NCBI GenBank assembly: GCA_009760855.2
Contig: WPIO01000044.1
Coordinates: 3,340,893-3,404,892, forward strand
From: Cristatella mucedo
Taxonomy: Eukaryota > Bryozoa > Phylactolaemata > Cristatellidae
DNA: 64,000 nt
Direction: 5' to 3'
The first letter of the stretch is position 1. The number at the start of each line of letters is the position of its first letter. The position numbers were made by a program, and so were the translations under genes. Positions 50,018 to 62,036 of the stretch are shown in pieces. The notes beneath the pieces were generated by a model. The model was not told the origin of the DNA. It saw nothing but the letters and a program-made list of their open reading frames with translations, and searched no databases.

Positions 50018-50798
50018 ATGGATTACCATCAAGTAAAACTTGCTCTCTCAGAACATCAAGTAAAACTAACAAACAACTCTAAACAACCAGTTTCTATAAG
50101 ACTAAAATCTGAAGACTTAACAGGAACTGTTCCAACCCTTGTTACAATGACTCAACTAAACAAAATAGAAAAGAGTACATCTAAAAATACTGGCTTGCAA
50201 TTAAACTTATCTCTTAAACAACTAAAAAGAAATAGAAAAGTAGGTTCAGGATTAGTAGATTTCATAAACAAACTTACTGGTGTAAGAGAACTTCACATAC
50301 TGCAGGACCTGCATACCTGCAGGAGTTAAATCTGAATTTGCTCCAAATAGAAATTTTAATAATACTAATAAATATAGTTATGCTGGACCGGGTACACAAT
50401 TTACTCAGAGCAGGGAAGAAAAATACGAAGGGGTCAATGATCTCGATAAGCTTGTGCTTATTCACAATCATGATTACACTGAGACAAGTTCTATGTCAGA
50501 GCCTAGACGAACCGAGATACTAAATTTATCTGATCTGGTTCTTGCAGAGTCTGCAGCTCGTATTGCCCTTGATCCATGTCAGCCTTCGTATGTACGTGAA
50601 GATGCGAAAACAGTAGCAGCAGTTATGGCAGCAAAGAATAAATTAGGTTTGGGTATCGGTGGAATGTTGAATGATTCATTTGCAACTGACTTTATAAAAG
50701 ATAAAGTAAATAATCTTGTTTGTTGCTAGTTTGAACAAGATTAAAAACTATGCGGAATAGTTGATAGGATGCTAGATATAACTAGAAAAAAGATATAA
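50018..50798 (+). pseudogene. pX-like domain fused to phospholipase A2-like domain
   Basis: N-terminal ~90 residues show the basic pX-like repeat (SIRL..DLTG, TQLNKIEK, LNLSLKQLKRNRKV). After a frameshift near 50300 come AGPGTQF (50381), GVNDLDKL and HNHDY (50463-50477), as in parvovirus/adintovirus-type phospholipase A2 domains, whose catalytic His-Asp sits in such an HD..Y motif. A helical C-terminus follows (ALDPCQPSYVREDAKT, MAAKNKLGLGIGGM) with a frame break near 50725. The left copy has the same order. In live relatives this kind of protein is virion-associated; the match is by motif only. Confidence 0.62.
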
Positions 50799-50855
50799 CA
50801 AATTAACTAATTAATCCAATTTTTATTTTGGTTATTGTTTTATCTGTTTTTATGT

Positions 50856-51353
50856 TTAATGTTTTTGTGTATGTATAATAATCAACTGGATTAAATTCAC
50901 TTCTTTAACAACACTATAAACTTTAATTTGGTCTAGTTTCAATCTAATTGTAAGTCTTTCTTCAGAATTATATTTATCTTTAGTTACATAACTTCCATCA
51001 AGAATACCAGTAATAGCAAAGTCATAACCAAGTTTTTGAATTACATCAGCAATACAAAACTTTAGTTGTTTGTTCTTTTGGTCAAAGAATATACTTGGTT
51101 TACTACTCAAATCAATTCTTACTCCAATAGTTTATCGTTGAGATAAATCTTAGCCACTGTATTCAAGTTGCATACTTGCTCAATTGACAATATCTTCTAG
51201 AGCAGGTCTCATATCTTCACGGACATAGAACCATGCATTGCAGTAAAGTTTAGAATCTTCAGTAATTTTCTCTTCAATATGATCACGAACAGGTTTTCCT
51301 TTTGGGATGACAACAGAAGAATTTTCAAGTACAATAAATTTTTTATTATCCAT
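50856..51353 (-). pseudogene. Conserved viral protein of unknown function, right copy
   Basis: Homologue of 1098-1626, more readable: MDNKKFIVLENSSVVIPKGK, then FYVREDMRPALEDIVN, and FFDQKNKQLKF...TGILDGSYVTKDKYNSEE. Three in-frame TAA codons near 51115-51180. Starts 2 bp beyond the protease stop. Family not recognised. Confidence 0.6.
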
Positions 51354-51973
51354 TTCTATATATGGAAAAGAAAATGTTTAAATTAAATTAATAATTGCAT
51401 TGTTGTTCCACAATCTTTTTCTTGCATTAGTTTTAGAAAGATTAGACATCTTCCAAAATCTGTTTGATTGTATTCTTGTAGCATAAATGTTTGAAAGCTT
51501 AGTATAACCCCAAAGTAATTTAGTACTTCTGGCATTGGTAGAGCTCCAATGAATCAAAGTAAAAGCTTTGTTTACCTTGTTTTTTAAGTGCTTCCCAGTG
51601 ATAGATTGCAAGATTTGATTCTTCTATATTAAAAATAAGACATTCGTTTTCTAGTGGTTTTGTTAGTTCATCTCTTGCAAAGACTCCTCTATAGTTTTTA
51701 TATCTAATTCCTTTATAAAATTATTTATTTTTATATCTGCTAGTGGTGTTGATTTTATTTATTTTTTAATTTGTTGATAGTCTTTTTAGGTTCAGCAAGT
51801 ATTTGTTGTTTATCTTCTATACAAGAACCAAGTTTCTTACCATGTGATAAAACTCCTGTACCTTTTTTACCACGAGATAAAACTCGTTCTCCGACAATAA
51901 CTGGTGTACTTCTTAGTTTGACAAACTTTGATTTCTTGCTATCACATTTAGTGCAAATACCTCTTTCCATTCC

Positions 51974-52297
<324 letters not shown>

Positions 52298-52375
52298 AAT
52301 CTATTTGTACTATCTACCCCAACTCTTCATGAATTGTATAAGTTGTTTTTTTCACTCCAAACAATAAATTTCCAT

Positions 52376-52394
52376 ATCTATAATAATATAGAAA
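52376..52394. promoter_or_regulatory. Short divergent spacer, protease and ATPase genes
   Basis: 19 bp, nearly identical to 226-244 on the other strand. Confidence 0.5.
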
Positions 52395-53083
52395 ATGTCG
52401 CTGAGAGTTAGAGCTTTTAATTTTGGAAAAGATGTTGATACTGGACATAAAGAACCTTTGCCTAAAGTACCTATTAGAGATCAGTACTTGGACCAAGTGG
52501 AACAGGTAAATCACAATTATTAATGAATTGGATATTTTATGGTATATTAAATTATGGTACTTGTGCAATCATTTATTCAAGTTTAGATCAAAAGTTAGAC
52601 CGTGGTCTTATGTCAATGACTAAAGAAAATTATTCTTACGTTTGGGTTAATGGTGTTGATAGTATGCCAGATGTTGATTCTTATAAGAATTGTAAGAATC
52701 TTGTTGTACTAGATGATCAGATGATAGAAGATCAATAAAAAATCCTAAATTATTTTACTGGTGGAAGACATAAAGGTTTGGACATATTTTATCTTGCTCA
52801 AGGATTTACTAATATTCCTAGAAAAGAACTAAGAAACCATATAAACCTGATTATAATCTTTAAACAAAATAATACTAATATAAAATACATTCGTGAGGCA
52901 TCTGTTGGTGATATAGAAAAGAGACAATTTAAAGATTGGGTTAACTCCTGTACTAGAAATAGATTAGGATATTGTGTTATTGACTTACCTAAAACTGAAT
53001 CAGAAGGAAGACTTTGGTCTATTGATAATACAGGAAAAAAATTAATAACTATTTTTATACTTAATAAATATAGGAATGTTTAA
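52395..53083 (+). pseudogene. Genome-packaging ATPase (FtsK/A32-like), right copy
   Basis: About 229 codons. N-terminal [11 protein letters not shown] matches the left copy. One frameshift near 52480 falls just before the Walker A loop (GPSGTGKS in the shifted frame). Walker B reads NLVVLDDQM near 52697, followed by an in-frame TAA at 52736. The C-terminal part is open (YFTGGRHKGLDIFYLAQ and PRKELRNHINLIIIFKQN), typical of A32-type packaging ATPases. Its stop overlaps the ATG of the next ORF. The role in a live virus is genome translocation into the procapsid. Confidence 0.88.
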
Positions 53084-54004
53084 TCGAAAATTATATGCAA
53101 GTCCAAATAAACCTTACAGAGGAAGTGTTCAAGAAGCACTAGACTCAAATATTAAACTTACAAACTTAGAAAGTTTACGTGTTGCTACTATACTTGATAA
53201 CAGTCAAGAAATACAACGAACTGAAGCAGAAATGGTTGCAAGAGATAGAATAGAACATGAACTAAATGAACGTGCATTAGAGAAATCAACTGATAATTCA
53301 GGTAATGTTGTTATTGATAAACTAAAAAAGTTAGACCTAATCTTGCTATAGAAATGAATAGAAGTGAAGAAATGAAAAAGGCTTTTGGTTATGATGTGAT
53401 TGAATATTGTGACAAACTAAAAGGTTTGATGGAAAGTATGAACTTGGATTATAAAGACCAGTTAAAAATATACTAGGATGTAAAGAAGAAATAAAAAAGT
53501 ATTAGATCAAGCACAAAAAACAATAGAAGAAAAATCAACACCAGATATTTCAAGAGCTTTTAGAAAGAGCAGTTGAATCATTCAATAACGGAGGTCCTAA
53601 AAAAGCTCTTAATATAATTAACGGAGCAATTACAAATCCACCTAATAATGAAACAATGCTATATCTCAAAGAAACTCGTAAATTTATTGCTGATAATCTT
53701 AATGTTAATCCTTCTACTAGTACACCAAGCAGAAAAAAGCAAGAATACAGGAAGATGAGCCTCTCGCAATTGCTGCTTCTCCTGTTCCAGCAGTAGGTCA
53801 AGGAGTAGAAGTAATTCCATCAGTTGTAAGTAGTGAAAAATAAGTTTTGATAAGTGAGATTTATGGATTCGTGAACTCGCTGCTGGTAATAAAGGAGTTG
53901 TAAATTCTATTAGTGCAGCGGTTGATTATCTTGCTAAGTCTAAAAAAGTTCCAAAATCTCATGTTGCAAAGATAAACAATCTTTTATATAATATATATAA
54001 ATGA
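53076..54004 (+). pseudogene. Charged viral protein downstream of ATPase, unknown
   Basis: Starts inside the ATPase end (ATG at 53076). Charged helical segments: NSQEIQRTEAEMVARDRIEHELNE and MKKAFGYDVIEYCDKLKG. Frameshifts at about 53325, 53470, 53545 and 53745. A hydrophilic middle with NNGGPKKALNIINGA and a Ser/Pro/Thr linker follows. It ends KINNLLYNIYK with a TGA overlapping the next ATG (ATGA). Possibly a scaffold or core protein; not recognised. Confidence 0.5.
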
Positions 54005-54863
54005 GTGATTTATTGAAAAGTGTTAATGATATATTTAAGAGTGTTGAAAGTATTAGAAAATCGAGTCAAGCAAGTAAAGATGGATGTGTATTCAATATAA
54101 GTGGAAGTACTAATCCTAATGAAACTCACATCGATAAACCAATTTTTTTAAGGAATAAAAATTTTAAGATTTGTTTTAAGAAGTTTGTTGGAACTAACTC
54201 TATTAGAAATATTAAAGATACCAATAATACTTTTGTGTATAGAGTTTCTGGTGGATCAGAACAAACAATAACAATAAGACCTGGAATTTATTTTGCTATA
54301 TCAGATGATGTAAATATTGGTAGTGTAGATATGATTAATAATTCTATTACACAATCAGGTGCAACTACAGATAAATTTGAACTAGGTGTTGATACTGCTA
54401 CTTCTAATTCTTGGATGAAAATGCCTGTTGGTTGGACAATTCTTGCTAGTAGTCTAGTATATCCAGTATACTTGGTTTTACTGTTTCTGCTTATACAACT
54501 GATCCAAACTTTTCAAAAATGTGTCCTAGTATTACAGATCAAGTAGTTTGTACACCTAATGTTAAGTTTACTTCTAAAGAAGGAAGGTTTTGTGTCTGAT
54601 CTAAATCTTTACTTGTGAATTGTAAAATGGTTGCTAGTGGAACTAGTTTTATTAATGGAAGAGAAACTCAAGTATTAAAAAGTTCTGCTTACAATTTCTA
54701 TCCATGGGAACGAATGGTACATGAACCAAATACTATTGAATATCATAATATTACTAGTGACTCTATTTCTGATATAGTAATTACTGTTACTGATCAAAAT
54801 TTAATTTTATTAGATTTTAGTTCTCAAAAAATTACAGTTGTTATAGAAATTCTAGAAGTTTAA
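54001..54863 (+). pseudogene. Viral protein of beta-rich type, virion protein candidate
   Basis: About 287 codons, one frameshift near 54475 and a TGA at 54597. Sequence is rich in short beta-like stretches (QTITIRPGIYFAISDD, DIVITVTDQNLILLDF) and polar turns. It sits between the ATPase operon and capsid genes, with ATGA overlap upstream and 9 bp to the next gene. A structural role is inferred from context; no family recognised. Confidence 0.5.
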
Positions 54864-57483
54864 TGTAAGAAAATGTCTATAAAATTAACTGGAACAAGCA
54901 GTTCAGAATCAAAAACATTAAAGCCTCCAGTTATACTTGGATCTGATTCAGGCTATTATAAAATTGGTTTACGTAGAGTTTGCTTATACTAACAGAACAA
55001 TATCAAATGTTACTACTGGTGTAAATGATATGCTTTGGTATAAACCAAATCTTAAAAGTGACTCCTTTTAGTTTAGTTTTTACAAGTGACTCCTTACAAG
55101 TAACTTCTTTTTCTCGCCTCCTGACATAGATCGCTCTAACGTGCATTCGTGTTCGTTGCAGAATTCTTCCGAAAACCGAAGTTCTTGCGAACATCGTATA
55201 CGGAAACGATACAGCTAAGACCTGTTCAAATTTATTCTGATGGTTATTTGACAGTAGCGCGTAAGAAATTACGTGCCTACTGACATCTAAACGCTTATCG
55301 CTTCGGGCTGCTGGGTCTCCCACGCCGGCAGCTGCCTTAGCTACGCCGGCGGCTAGTAACCTGCTTGTTAGTTATGATCGTCAGCAGCTGTTATCGCTTC
55401 GTCATCGTAGATCAAATGCATTCCTAGATATTCATGTTGTTGCTAAGATTCATGAACTATGCATTAACAAAAGAAAAGCACCCAGTAGCCGCAACAGTGG
55501 CCGGAACCACCAGCTCTGACGCCGCTCGTTGGGTGCGAACTGCGAGCTGAGTACCCGCTCGTTTGGTATTCCTAGCATTGTCTCGAACCGCTCAGCACGC
55601 TCCCCCACATGCGTCACTGTAAATCTCTCTAACTTAGTGGTCATCAGGCCTGTTGTAACTCAATCGGCCAGACTTAACGCTTGCCTTTGGAATCCTCGCT
55701 TAAAGTGCAATAAACCTCTGGAAATAGGCGACCTTATTTCTGAAAATGGTATCGACCTGCTCGCCCTAACTGAAACTTGGCTAACATCGATAAACTGCCC
55801 GACAATTAAAGACGCTACTCCATCTGGTTTCTCGTTTTTTCACACCCCTAGATCAATCAAACCTGGAGGTGGAGTTGCTATTATCGTGCGCTCGAAATTC
55901 AACTTCAAGCCATTTTCGGTACCCTCGGAGCAGTCTTTTAAAGCAATTGTCATGGTCTCACCCGAAAACAAGCTACCGATAGTGGCAGTAGTCTATCGCC
56001 CACCAGGTACCAAATCCTCCTTTATCTCAGATTTCTCCGATCTCATTTCGATTCTGTGTGCAAGAAATCGATATTTCCTCGTTATGGGTGATTTCAAAGC
56101 TCACTCTGATAACCTATCTGACGCTTTCAGCACCGAATTTCGCGCATTGGCTGATTCATTATCTCTTTTGGCTCATGTGCATGGCCCTACTCACATCAAG
56201 GGTCTCACACTCAACCAGATTTTCTCATACAACTGCACTTTGTCATTACCAATTATTACAAAATCCTGCTTATCTGACCACATGCAGATCTCATTCAATC
56301 TACAGTGTGTGCCCACATCCTCCTCTAAAATAACCTGTGAATCGTGAAACCTCAAGACCCTTGACCGTGCGAGAATATCTGCTTTACCTCTGCTGCTCAG
56401 TCCTTCCTCCGATCTGTCATCATTGGTAGATGGCTACAACACGACACTAGCTCACACGCTCGACAAGTTTGCACCTCTGACAAAGCGCACTGTGAGCCCC
56501 CGCCCAGACGGCCTATGGTTTACCACAGACATGAAACTAGCCAGGTCTACTAAACGAAAGCTTGAAAAACCATACAAAAGATTCGGACTGACTGTCCATC
56601 GACAGGCATATGTAGACAACTGTAAGTCGTACCAATTGATCCTAGCAAAGGCCAAGTCTATGTTCTATAGAAACATTGTTGAATCACAGATGCACAACCC
56701 AAAAATGCTGATGTCGACAATAAACCACCTCCTCAACCGTTCCCAGATTAGCTCATTACCTGATGATCCTTGTGATGATCTAGCCGATAGCTACTCTCGA
56801 TTCTTTGTGCAGAAGATAGACAAGATGAGGGAACCCATCCCTGCGATGACAACCTCCCCACTAGAATACTGTTCCTCGGTTCCTAGCTGCACCTCAATGT
56901 CTGCATTTAGGCAGGTCACTAGTGATCTAGTCCTAAAGTCGTATCTCAATCAAAGAAGACAACAAGTCCTCTGGACCCTATTCCTACTGTCCTGCTCCTA
57001 CGTTGTATTGATCTGCTGCCGCCATGCATAACTAACATCATTAATATGTCTTTAGCCTCAGGTCATGCAACAGCACCTTTCAAAAAAGCTGTAGTCAAGC
57101 CACTTCTGAAGAAAGCGACACTAGACCAAGCGAACTTAAGCAACTACCGCCCAGTCTCCCTTCTTCCATTCCTATCAAAGACACTAGAACTGGTCGTGGC
57201 AGACCAACTGAACTCATATATCGAAACCTCACACCTTGCCAGTAAGTTCCAGTCTGGTTTTTTTTAAATCACTCCACAGAGTCAGCATTGCTTGGGGTAT
57301 ACAACGACCTACTTAGGAATTCAGACATCGGTAGAGTGTCTCTGCTTGTTTTGCTCGATCTTTCGGCAGCTTTAGATACTATCGATCACAAAGTTCTGCC
57401 TGTCAACTCGCCTGAGCACCACTGGCACTGCTCTGCAGTGGTCCAGGTCCTATCTCAGTGGGAGACTCCAGAGTATTGACGTG

Positions 57484-58855
57484 AATAATAATAATAATAA
57501 TAATATTGCACTTGATAAAGCGCCCTCAGAGAACTTAATCTCTTTCTAGGCGCTTTACATTTGCTGCAAAGTGATACGCAACAGAATAGTAAGTAAAATC
57601 ATGCTTGAAAAACAAACAAAATGAATAACATGGTTAGGGGTTACATGCACTGGGTCAGCATGCAAATGTGGTCAGTGGCAGCATGCAAAGTGTCAGCACG
57701 CATAAGCACATGAAGGACGAATCAGAAGGACCCACTAAATGCTGTCGTAAATAGGTGTGTTTTTAAGTTTCTTTTAAATGTGGTCAGGTCAGGGGATGTT
57801 CTGATGCAGGTCGGGAGGGAGTTCCAGGCTGTGGGGGCATACAAGCTAAATGCACGGTCTCCAAAGGATTTAAGGTTTGTACGAGGTATTTCGAGACTGT
57901 TGGATTCCGAAAAGCGAGTGGTACGATGCTTTGCCTGATGGGGTAGTATATCTAAAAGATAGGCTGGAGCCATAGAATGAAGAGACCTAAAAGTGAGCGA
58001 CAAAACCTTGAAGTCAATCCGTTGCTTGACTGGTAACCAGTGCAGGTCGGCGAGAAGTGGAGTAATGTGGCAACTGCGACGCTCACGACAGACAAGCCTA
58101 GCTGCAGAGTTTTGCACCAGCTGCAATCGCCTGATCGCACATGCTGGTAGGCCAGTAAGCAGTGAGTTGCAGAAGTCGAGACGAGATGTCACGAATGCAT
58201 GGACCATCTTGGACGTGGTAGCCTTATCTAAACAAGCCCTAATTTTAGCAATGTTATGAAGCTGAAAATAGGCTGATTTGACTGTGGAGCTGATGTGGTC
58301 GTCTAACGAGAGGTCGCTTTGGAATATGACACCTAGATTTCGAGCTGATTCAACTGGAGATATGCTGGCAGAGCCAATTTTGAAAGTCAGCCTTTCCAAT
58401 TTCTGAATAAAACTAGGTTTGCCCATAACTAGTAAGTTAGTTTTATCATCGTTTAGTTTTAGAAAATTTGCTGCCATCCATGATCAGATGTCATCAATGC
58501 ATGCAGCAAGTGAGTTGAGAGAATTTGAGGTGCTCGAAGGCTGGGAGGGATCAAAGCAAAGGTACAACTGAGTGTCATCCGCATAGAAGTGAAAGCCTAG
58601 ATTGTGCTTGGCAATCACATCAGCGAGAGGGAGAGTATAAACGGTGAAAAGGACCGGACCTAGCACAGAGCCCTGAGGTACTCCATATTTTAGAGGTACT
58701 TCAGATGATCTTTGTCCATTCACGTCAACACTCTGGAGTCTCCCACTGAGATAGGACCTGAACCACTGCAGAGCAGTGCCAGTGATGCCCAGGCGAGATG
58801 AGAGGCGCTCTAGAAGTACTTTGTGATCGATGGTATCAAAAGCTGCCGCAAAGAT
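57484..58855 (-). mobile_element. Nested LINE copy B
   Basis: Reverse-strand insertion in the master copy: (AAT)n and hairpin at 57484-57556, RT to about 58850 with intact YADD ([11 protein letters not shown] near 58580). Open frames 57722-58477 and 58484-58858 are separated by a small frame break. The master copy resumes at 58856 in the same reverse-transcriptase region. Confidence 0.88.
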
Positions 58856-59303
58856 CATCTGAAGTACCTCTGAAATATGGGGTACCTCAGGGCTCCGTGC
58901 TAGGTCCGGTTCTTTTCATGGTTTATACTCTCCCTCTTGCTGATGTGATTGCCAAGCACAATCTAGGCTTTCATTTCTATGTGAAAAACACTAAGTTGTA
59001 CCTTTGCTTTGATCCCTGCCAGCCTTCGAGCACCTCAAATTCTCTCAACTCACTGGCTGCATGTATTAATGACATCAGCACATGGATGGCAGCAAATTGT
59101 CTAAAACTAAAAGCTGATAAAACTAACTTACTAGTTATGGGAAAACCCAGTGTGATTCAGAGATTGGAAAGGCTGACTCTCAAAATTGGCTCTGCCAGCA
59201 TATCTCCTGTTGAATCAGCTCGAAATCTAGGTGTCATGTTCCAAAGTGACCTTTCGTTAGACGATTATATCAGCTCCACAGTCAAATCTGCCTATTTTTA
59301 GCT

Positions 59304-59699
59304 TAATAATAATAATAATAATAATTGTGCACTTAATAAAGCGCCCTCAGAGAACTTAATCTCTTTCTAGGCGCTTTACATTTGCTGCAAAGTCATATGC
59401 AATAGAGTAGTAAGTAAAATCATGCTTTAAAAACAAACAAAATGAATAATATGGTTAGGGGTGACATGCACAGGGTCAGCATGCAAATGTGGTTAGTGGC
59501 AGCATGCACAGTGTCAGCACGCATAAGCACATCAAGGACGAATCACAGGGACCCACTAAATGCTGTCCTAAATAGGTGTGTTTTTAAGTTTCTTTTAAAT
59601 GTGGTCAGGTCAGGGGATGTTCTGACGCAGGTCGGGAAAAGTTCCAGGCTTTGAAGGCATACGAGCTAAATGCACGGTCTCCAAAGGATTTAAGGTTTC
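59304..59699 (-). mobile_element. Nested LINE copy C, 5'-truncated
   Basis: Only the 3' UTR and last coding bases are present. Hairpin at 59338-59377. The master copy continues from 'ttttagctt' to 'cataacattgc' across it. Confidence 0.88.
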
Positions 59700-61134
59700 A
59701 TAACATTGCTTAAATTCGGGCTTGTTCAGATAAGGATACCACGTCCAAGTTGGTCCATGCATTCGTGACATCCCGCCTCGACTTCCTCAACTCACTGCTT
59801 ACTGGCCTACCAGCATGTGCAATCAGGCGATTGCAGCTGGTGCAATACTCTGCAGCTAGGCTTGTCGGTCGTGAGAGTCGCAGTTGCCACATCACCACTT
59901 CTCACCGACCTGCACTGGCTATCAGTCAAGCAACGGATTGACTTCAAGGTTTAGTCGCTCACTTTTAAGTCCCTTCATTCTTTGCCTCTAGCCTATCTCT
60001 CAGGTCTACTCCCCACCAGGCCAAGCATCGTACCACCCGCTTTTCGGAATCCAACAGTCTACAAATACCTCGTACAAGCCTCAAATCTTTTGGAGACCGT
60101 GCATTTAGCTCGTATGCTCCCAAAGCCTGGAACTCCCTCCCGACCTGCGTCAGAACATCCCGTGACCTGACGACATTGAAAAGAAACTTAAAAACACACC
60201 TATTTAGGACAGCATTTAGTGGGTCCCTGTGATTCGTCCTTGATGTGCTTATGCGTGCTGACACTGTGCATGCTGCCACTAACCACATTTGCATGCTGAC
60301 CCTGTGCATGTCACCCCTAACCAAATTATTCATTTTGTTTGTTTTTCAAACATGATTTTACTTACCATTCAATTGCCTTTCCCTTTGCAGCAAATGTAAA
60401 GCGCCTAGGTAGAGATTTAGTTATTTGAGGGTGCTTTATCAAGTACATTATTATTATTATTATGAGGTGTGTCAGCTTTCTCTATAAAAATTCCACAAGG
60501 GTATTATAATAACAGAAAGATCGTTAATGCTCTTAATACCGCTTTAGCTAAAAGTAGTGCTTTTCATAATTCTAATGCTACAAATAGTAGTAGAATAAAA
60601 CTTAGTGTTAATACAGATGAAAAAATTTAAATGCAAGTAACACCAGATTACGTTGTTTTACTTGGAAGTAATGCTTCTGGAGTTGTATGTCTAATTGGAG
60701 ATACATTAGGTTTCAACTCAGATCAACAAGGATCATTTGAGTGTGCAGATGTTGGTGGAACACCATGTGAAGCAATAGAAAAAGCAATATATTTCAGTGG
60801 AATTTATAAAGCTTGGAATAAATTGATGTTGCCAAATAATAAAGGAATAAGATGGTTTGGTGTAGACTGATTTAGTTGATCCATTTAAGGATTATTAAGA
60901 AAAAGAAAAGGATTTTTTGAACAATCTTCATTTTTATATGTTATTGACATTGATGATGTTAATCCTGGAGATAAGGTTGATCTTCATTTTCCTCATATGT
61001 TGTATTTACCAACACGTGGTGATATAGATTCAATAAGTGCATTTGAAATAAGTCTTAGCGATCAAAATGGATGTCCTGTAAATATCATTACTGATGTAGT
61101 TGTAACGATAGAAATTTCAAAGTAGTATAGAGCA

Positions 61135-62026
61135 ATGAGTAGCTATTCGAGAATTGGTCATGGTAGAATACATGGTGGTAAATATCGTGGATCTGGATTA
61201 TTATGTGCTTGCTGATTAAACAGCCTCTTTTTGTATAGCGACAGAAGAGCCTTTACGGCTATCACCACCGCTAGCAGTGGCGATAAAGGATCGCCCACCG
61301 CAGGAATTGAACCCACGACCTCGGGATCGAGGTCATGAAAGCAACCACCTTACCTAGTGTGCCATCACGGCTAGATAAAGTAATTGATGGTGTTGGAAAA
61401 GTATCACCTGTAGTAACTGGATTAACTGGTCTTAGTATGAGTATTGCTAACAAAGGTATTGAAATGCATCAAGCAAGAAAACTTATTTAACTACAAGCAA
61501 AGAAAGAAAAGATAGACCAAGAGTATGCTAACAAACGTAGAGATATCGATGATAAACTTGAAGAAGAAACAAGAAGAAAGAGCTTGAATATGAACTTGAG
61601 AAAAGAAAGAAAGAAAGAAGAAGACTATGATAGAAAGATTAAAGAGATGGACCCTGAGATTAAACGTGCGATGCTAGAAAAACTTAAACCAAAATCTAAA
61701 AAAAGTAGAAAAGCAAAGATGGAAGAGACAGAAGCTGAAGTAGAAGGCTATTCAGAGACTCTTAAAGAGAATGATCCAATAGTGTATACGGAAATAGAGA
61801 AAGTAATAAGAGAGAAAGCTGTTGTTCCTTATGTTAGTAGGCCTGATTGCTATGGTGGTGGTATGAGGAAACAAATAGGAGCTGGATTATATATTCTAAG
61901 TAAAAATGAATTTTTAGTTTTTTATATTGAGAAGAAATGGCAAGTGCGCCTATCGATAGATAGTATACTTGAATTAGGCGATATTGATTTCCCACATTAT
62001 AAACTTGGATATTATCAATACTGAGA
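61135..62026 (+). pseudogene. Virion-type protein with Gly-rich start and coiled coil
   Basis: MSSYSRIGHGRIHGGKYRGSG, then a SINE (61206-61373). Next KVIDGVGKVSPVVTGLTG forms a hydrophobic/amphipathic segment, followed after a TAA near 61489 by a long charged coiled coil (RKERKKEEDYDRKIKEMD, KLKPKSKKSRKAKM). It ends with TGA 11 bp before the MCP start. The Gly-rich start plus amphipathic helix recalls pVI-like internal capsid proteins of adenovirus-type viruses; this is inference. Confidence 0.45.
61206..61373 (-). mobile_element. tRNA-derived SINE, family 2
   Basis: Minus-strand copy, head 'agccgtgatggcacactagg' and B box 'gggttcaattcctg', inserted in the preceding viral gene. Confidence 0.85.
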
Positions 62027-62036
62027 ATTTCATCAA

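Larger units (their letters stand above)
55060..60465 (+). mobile_element. Near full-length L2/CR1-like LINE with two nested copies
   Basis: Plus-strand master copy. The endonuclease domain lies at about 55640-56330: LLALTETWLTS, VVYRPPG, MGDFKAHSD and LSDHMQISF (APE-type; the Asn after GDF is Lys here). A TGA at 56345 stands where Trp would fit. Reverse transcriptase runs from about 56950 with [26 protein letters not shown] near 58885, and HFYVKNTKLYL near 58975 (YADD lost). The C-terminal domain and 3' UTR end at ATTATTATT near 60465. Minus-strand copies at 57484-58855 and 59304-59699 interrupt it. Without them the element is about 3.6 kb. Confidence 0.88.
54873..61125 (+). pseudogene. Minor capsid (penton-like) candidate, split by a LINE cluster
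   Basis: The N-terminal ~60 residues (MSIKLTGTSSSESKTL, then SGYYKIGL) lie before a 5.4 kb LINE cluster starting about 55060. The rest resumes near 60468: FSIKIPQGYYNNRKIVNALN, VTPDYVVLLGSN, then VNPGDKVDLHFPHMLYLPT and the end TAG at 61123. The 'I(K)IPxGxY' stretch is typical of single-jelly-roll minor capsid proteins of Polinton-type viruses. Frameshifts near 54980, 60630 and 60870. Without the LINE it would be about 280 codons. Confidence 0.5.
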
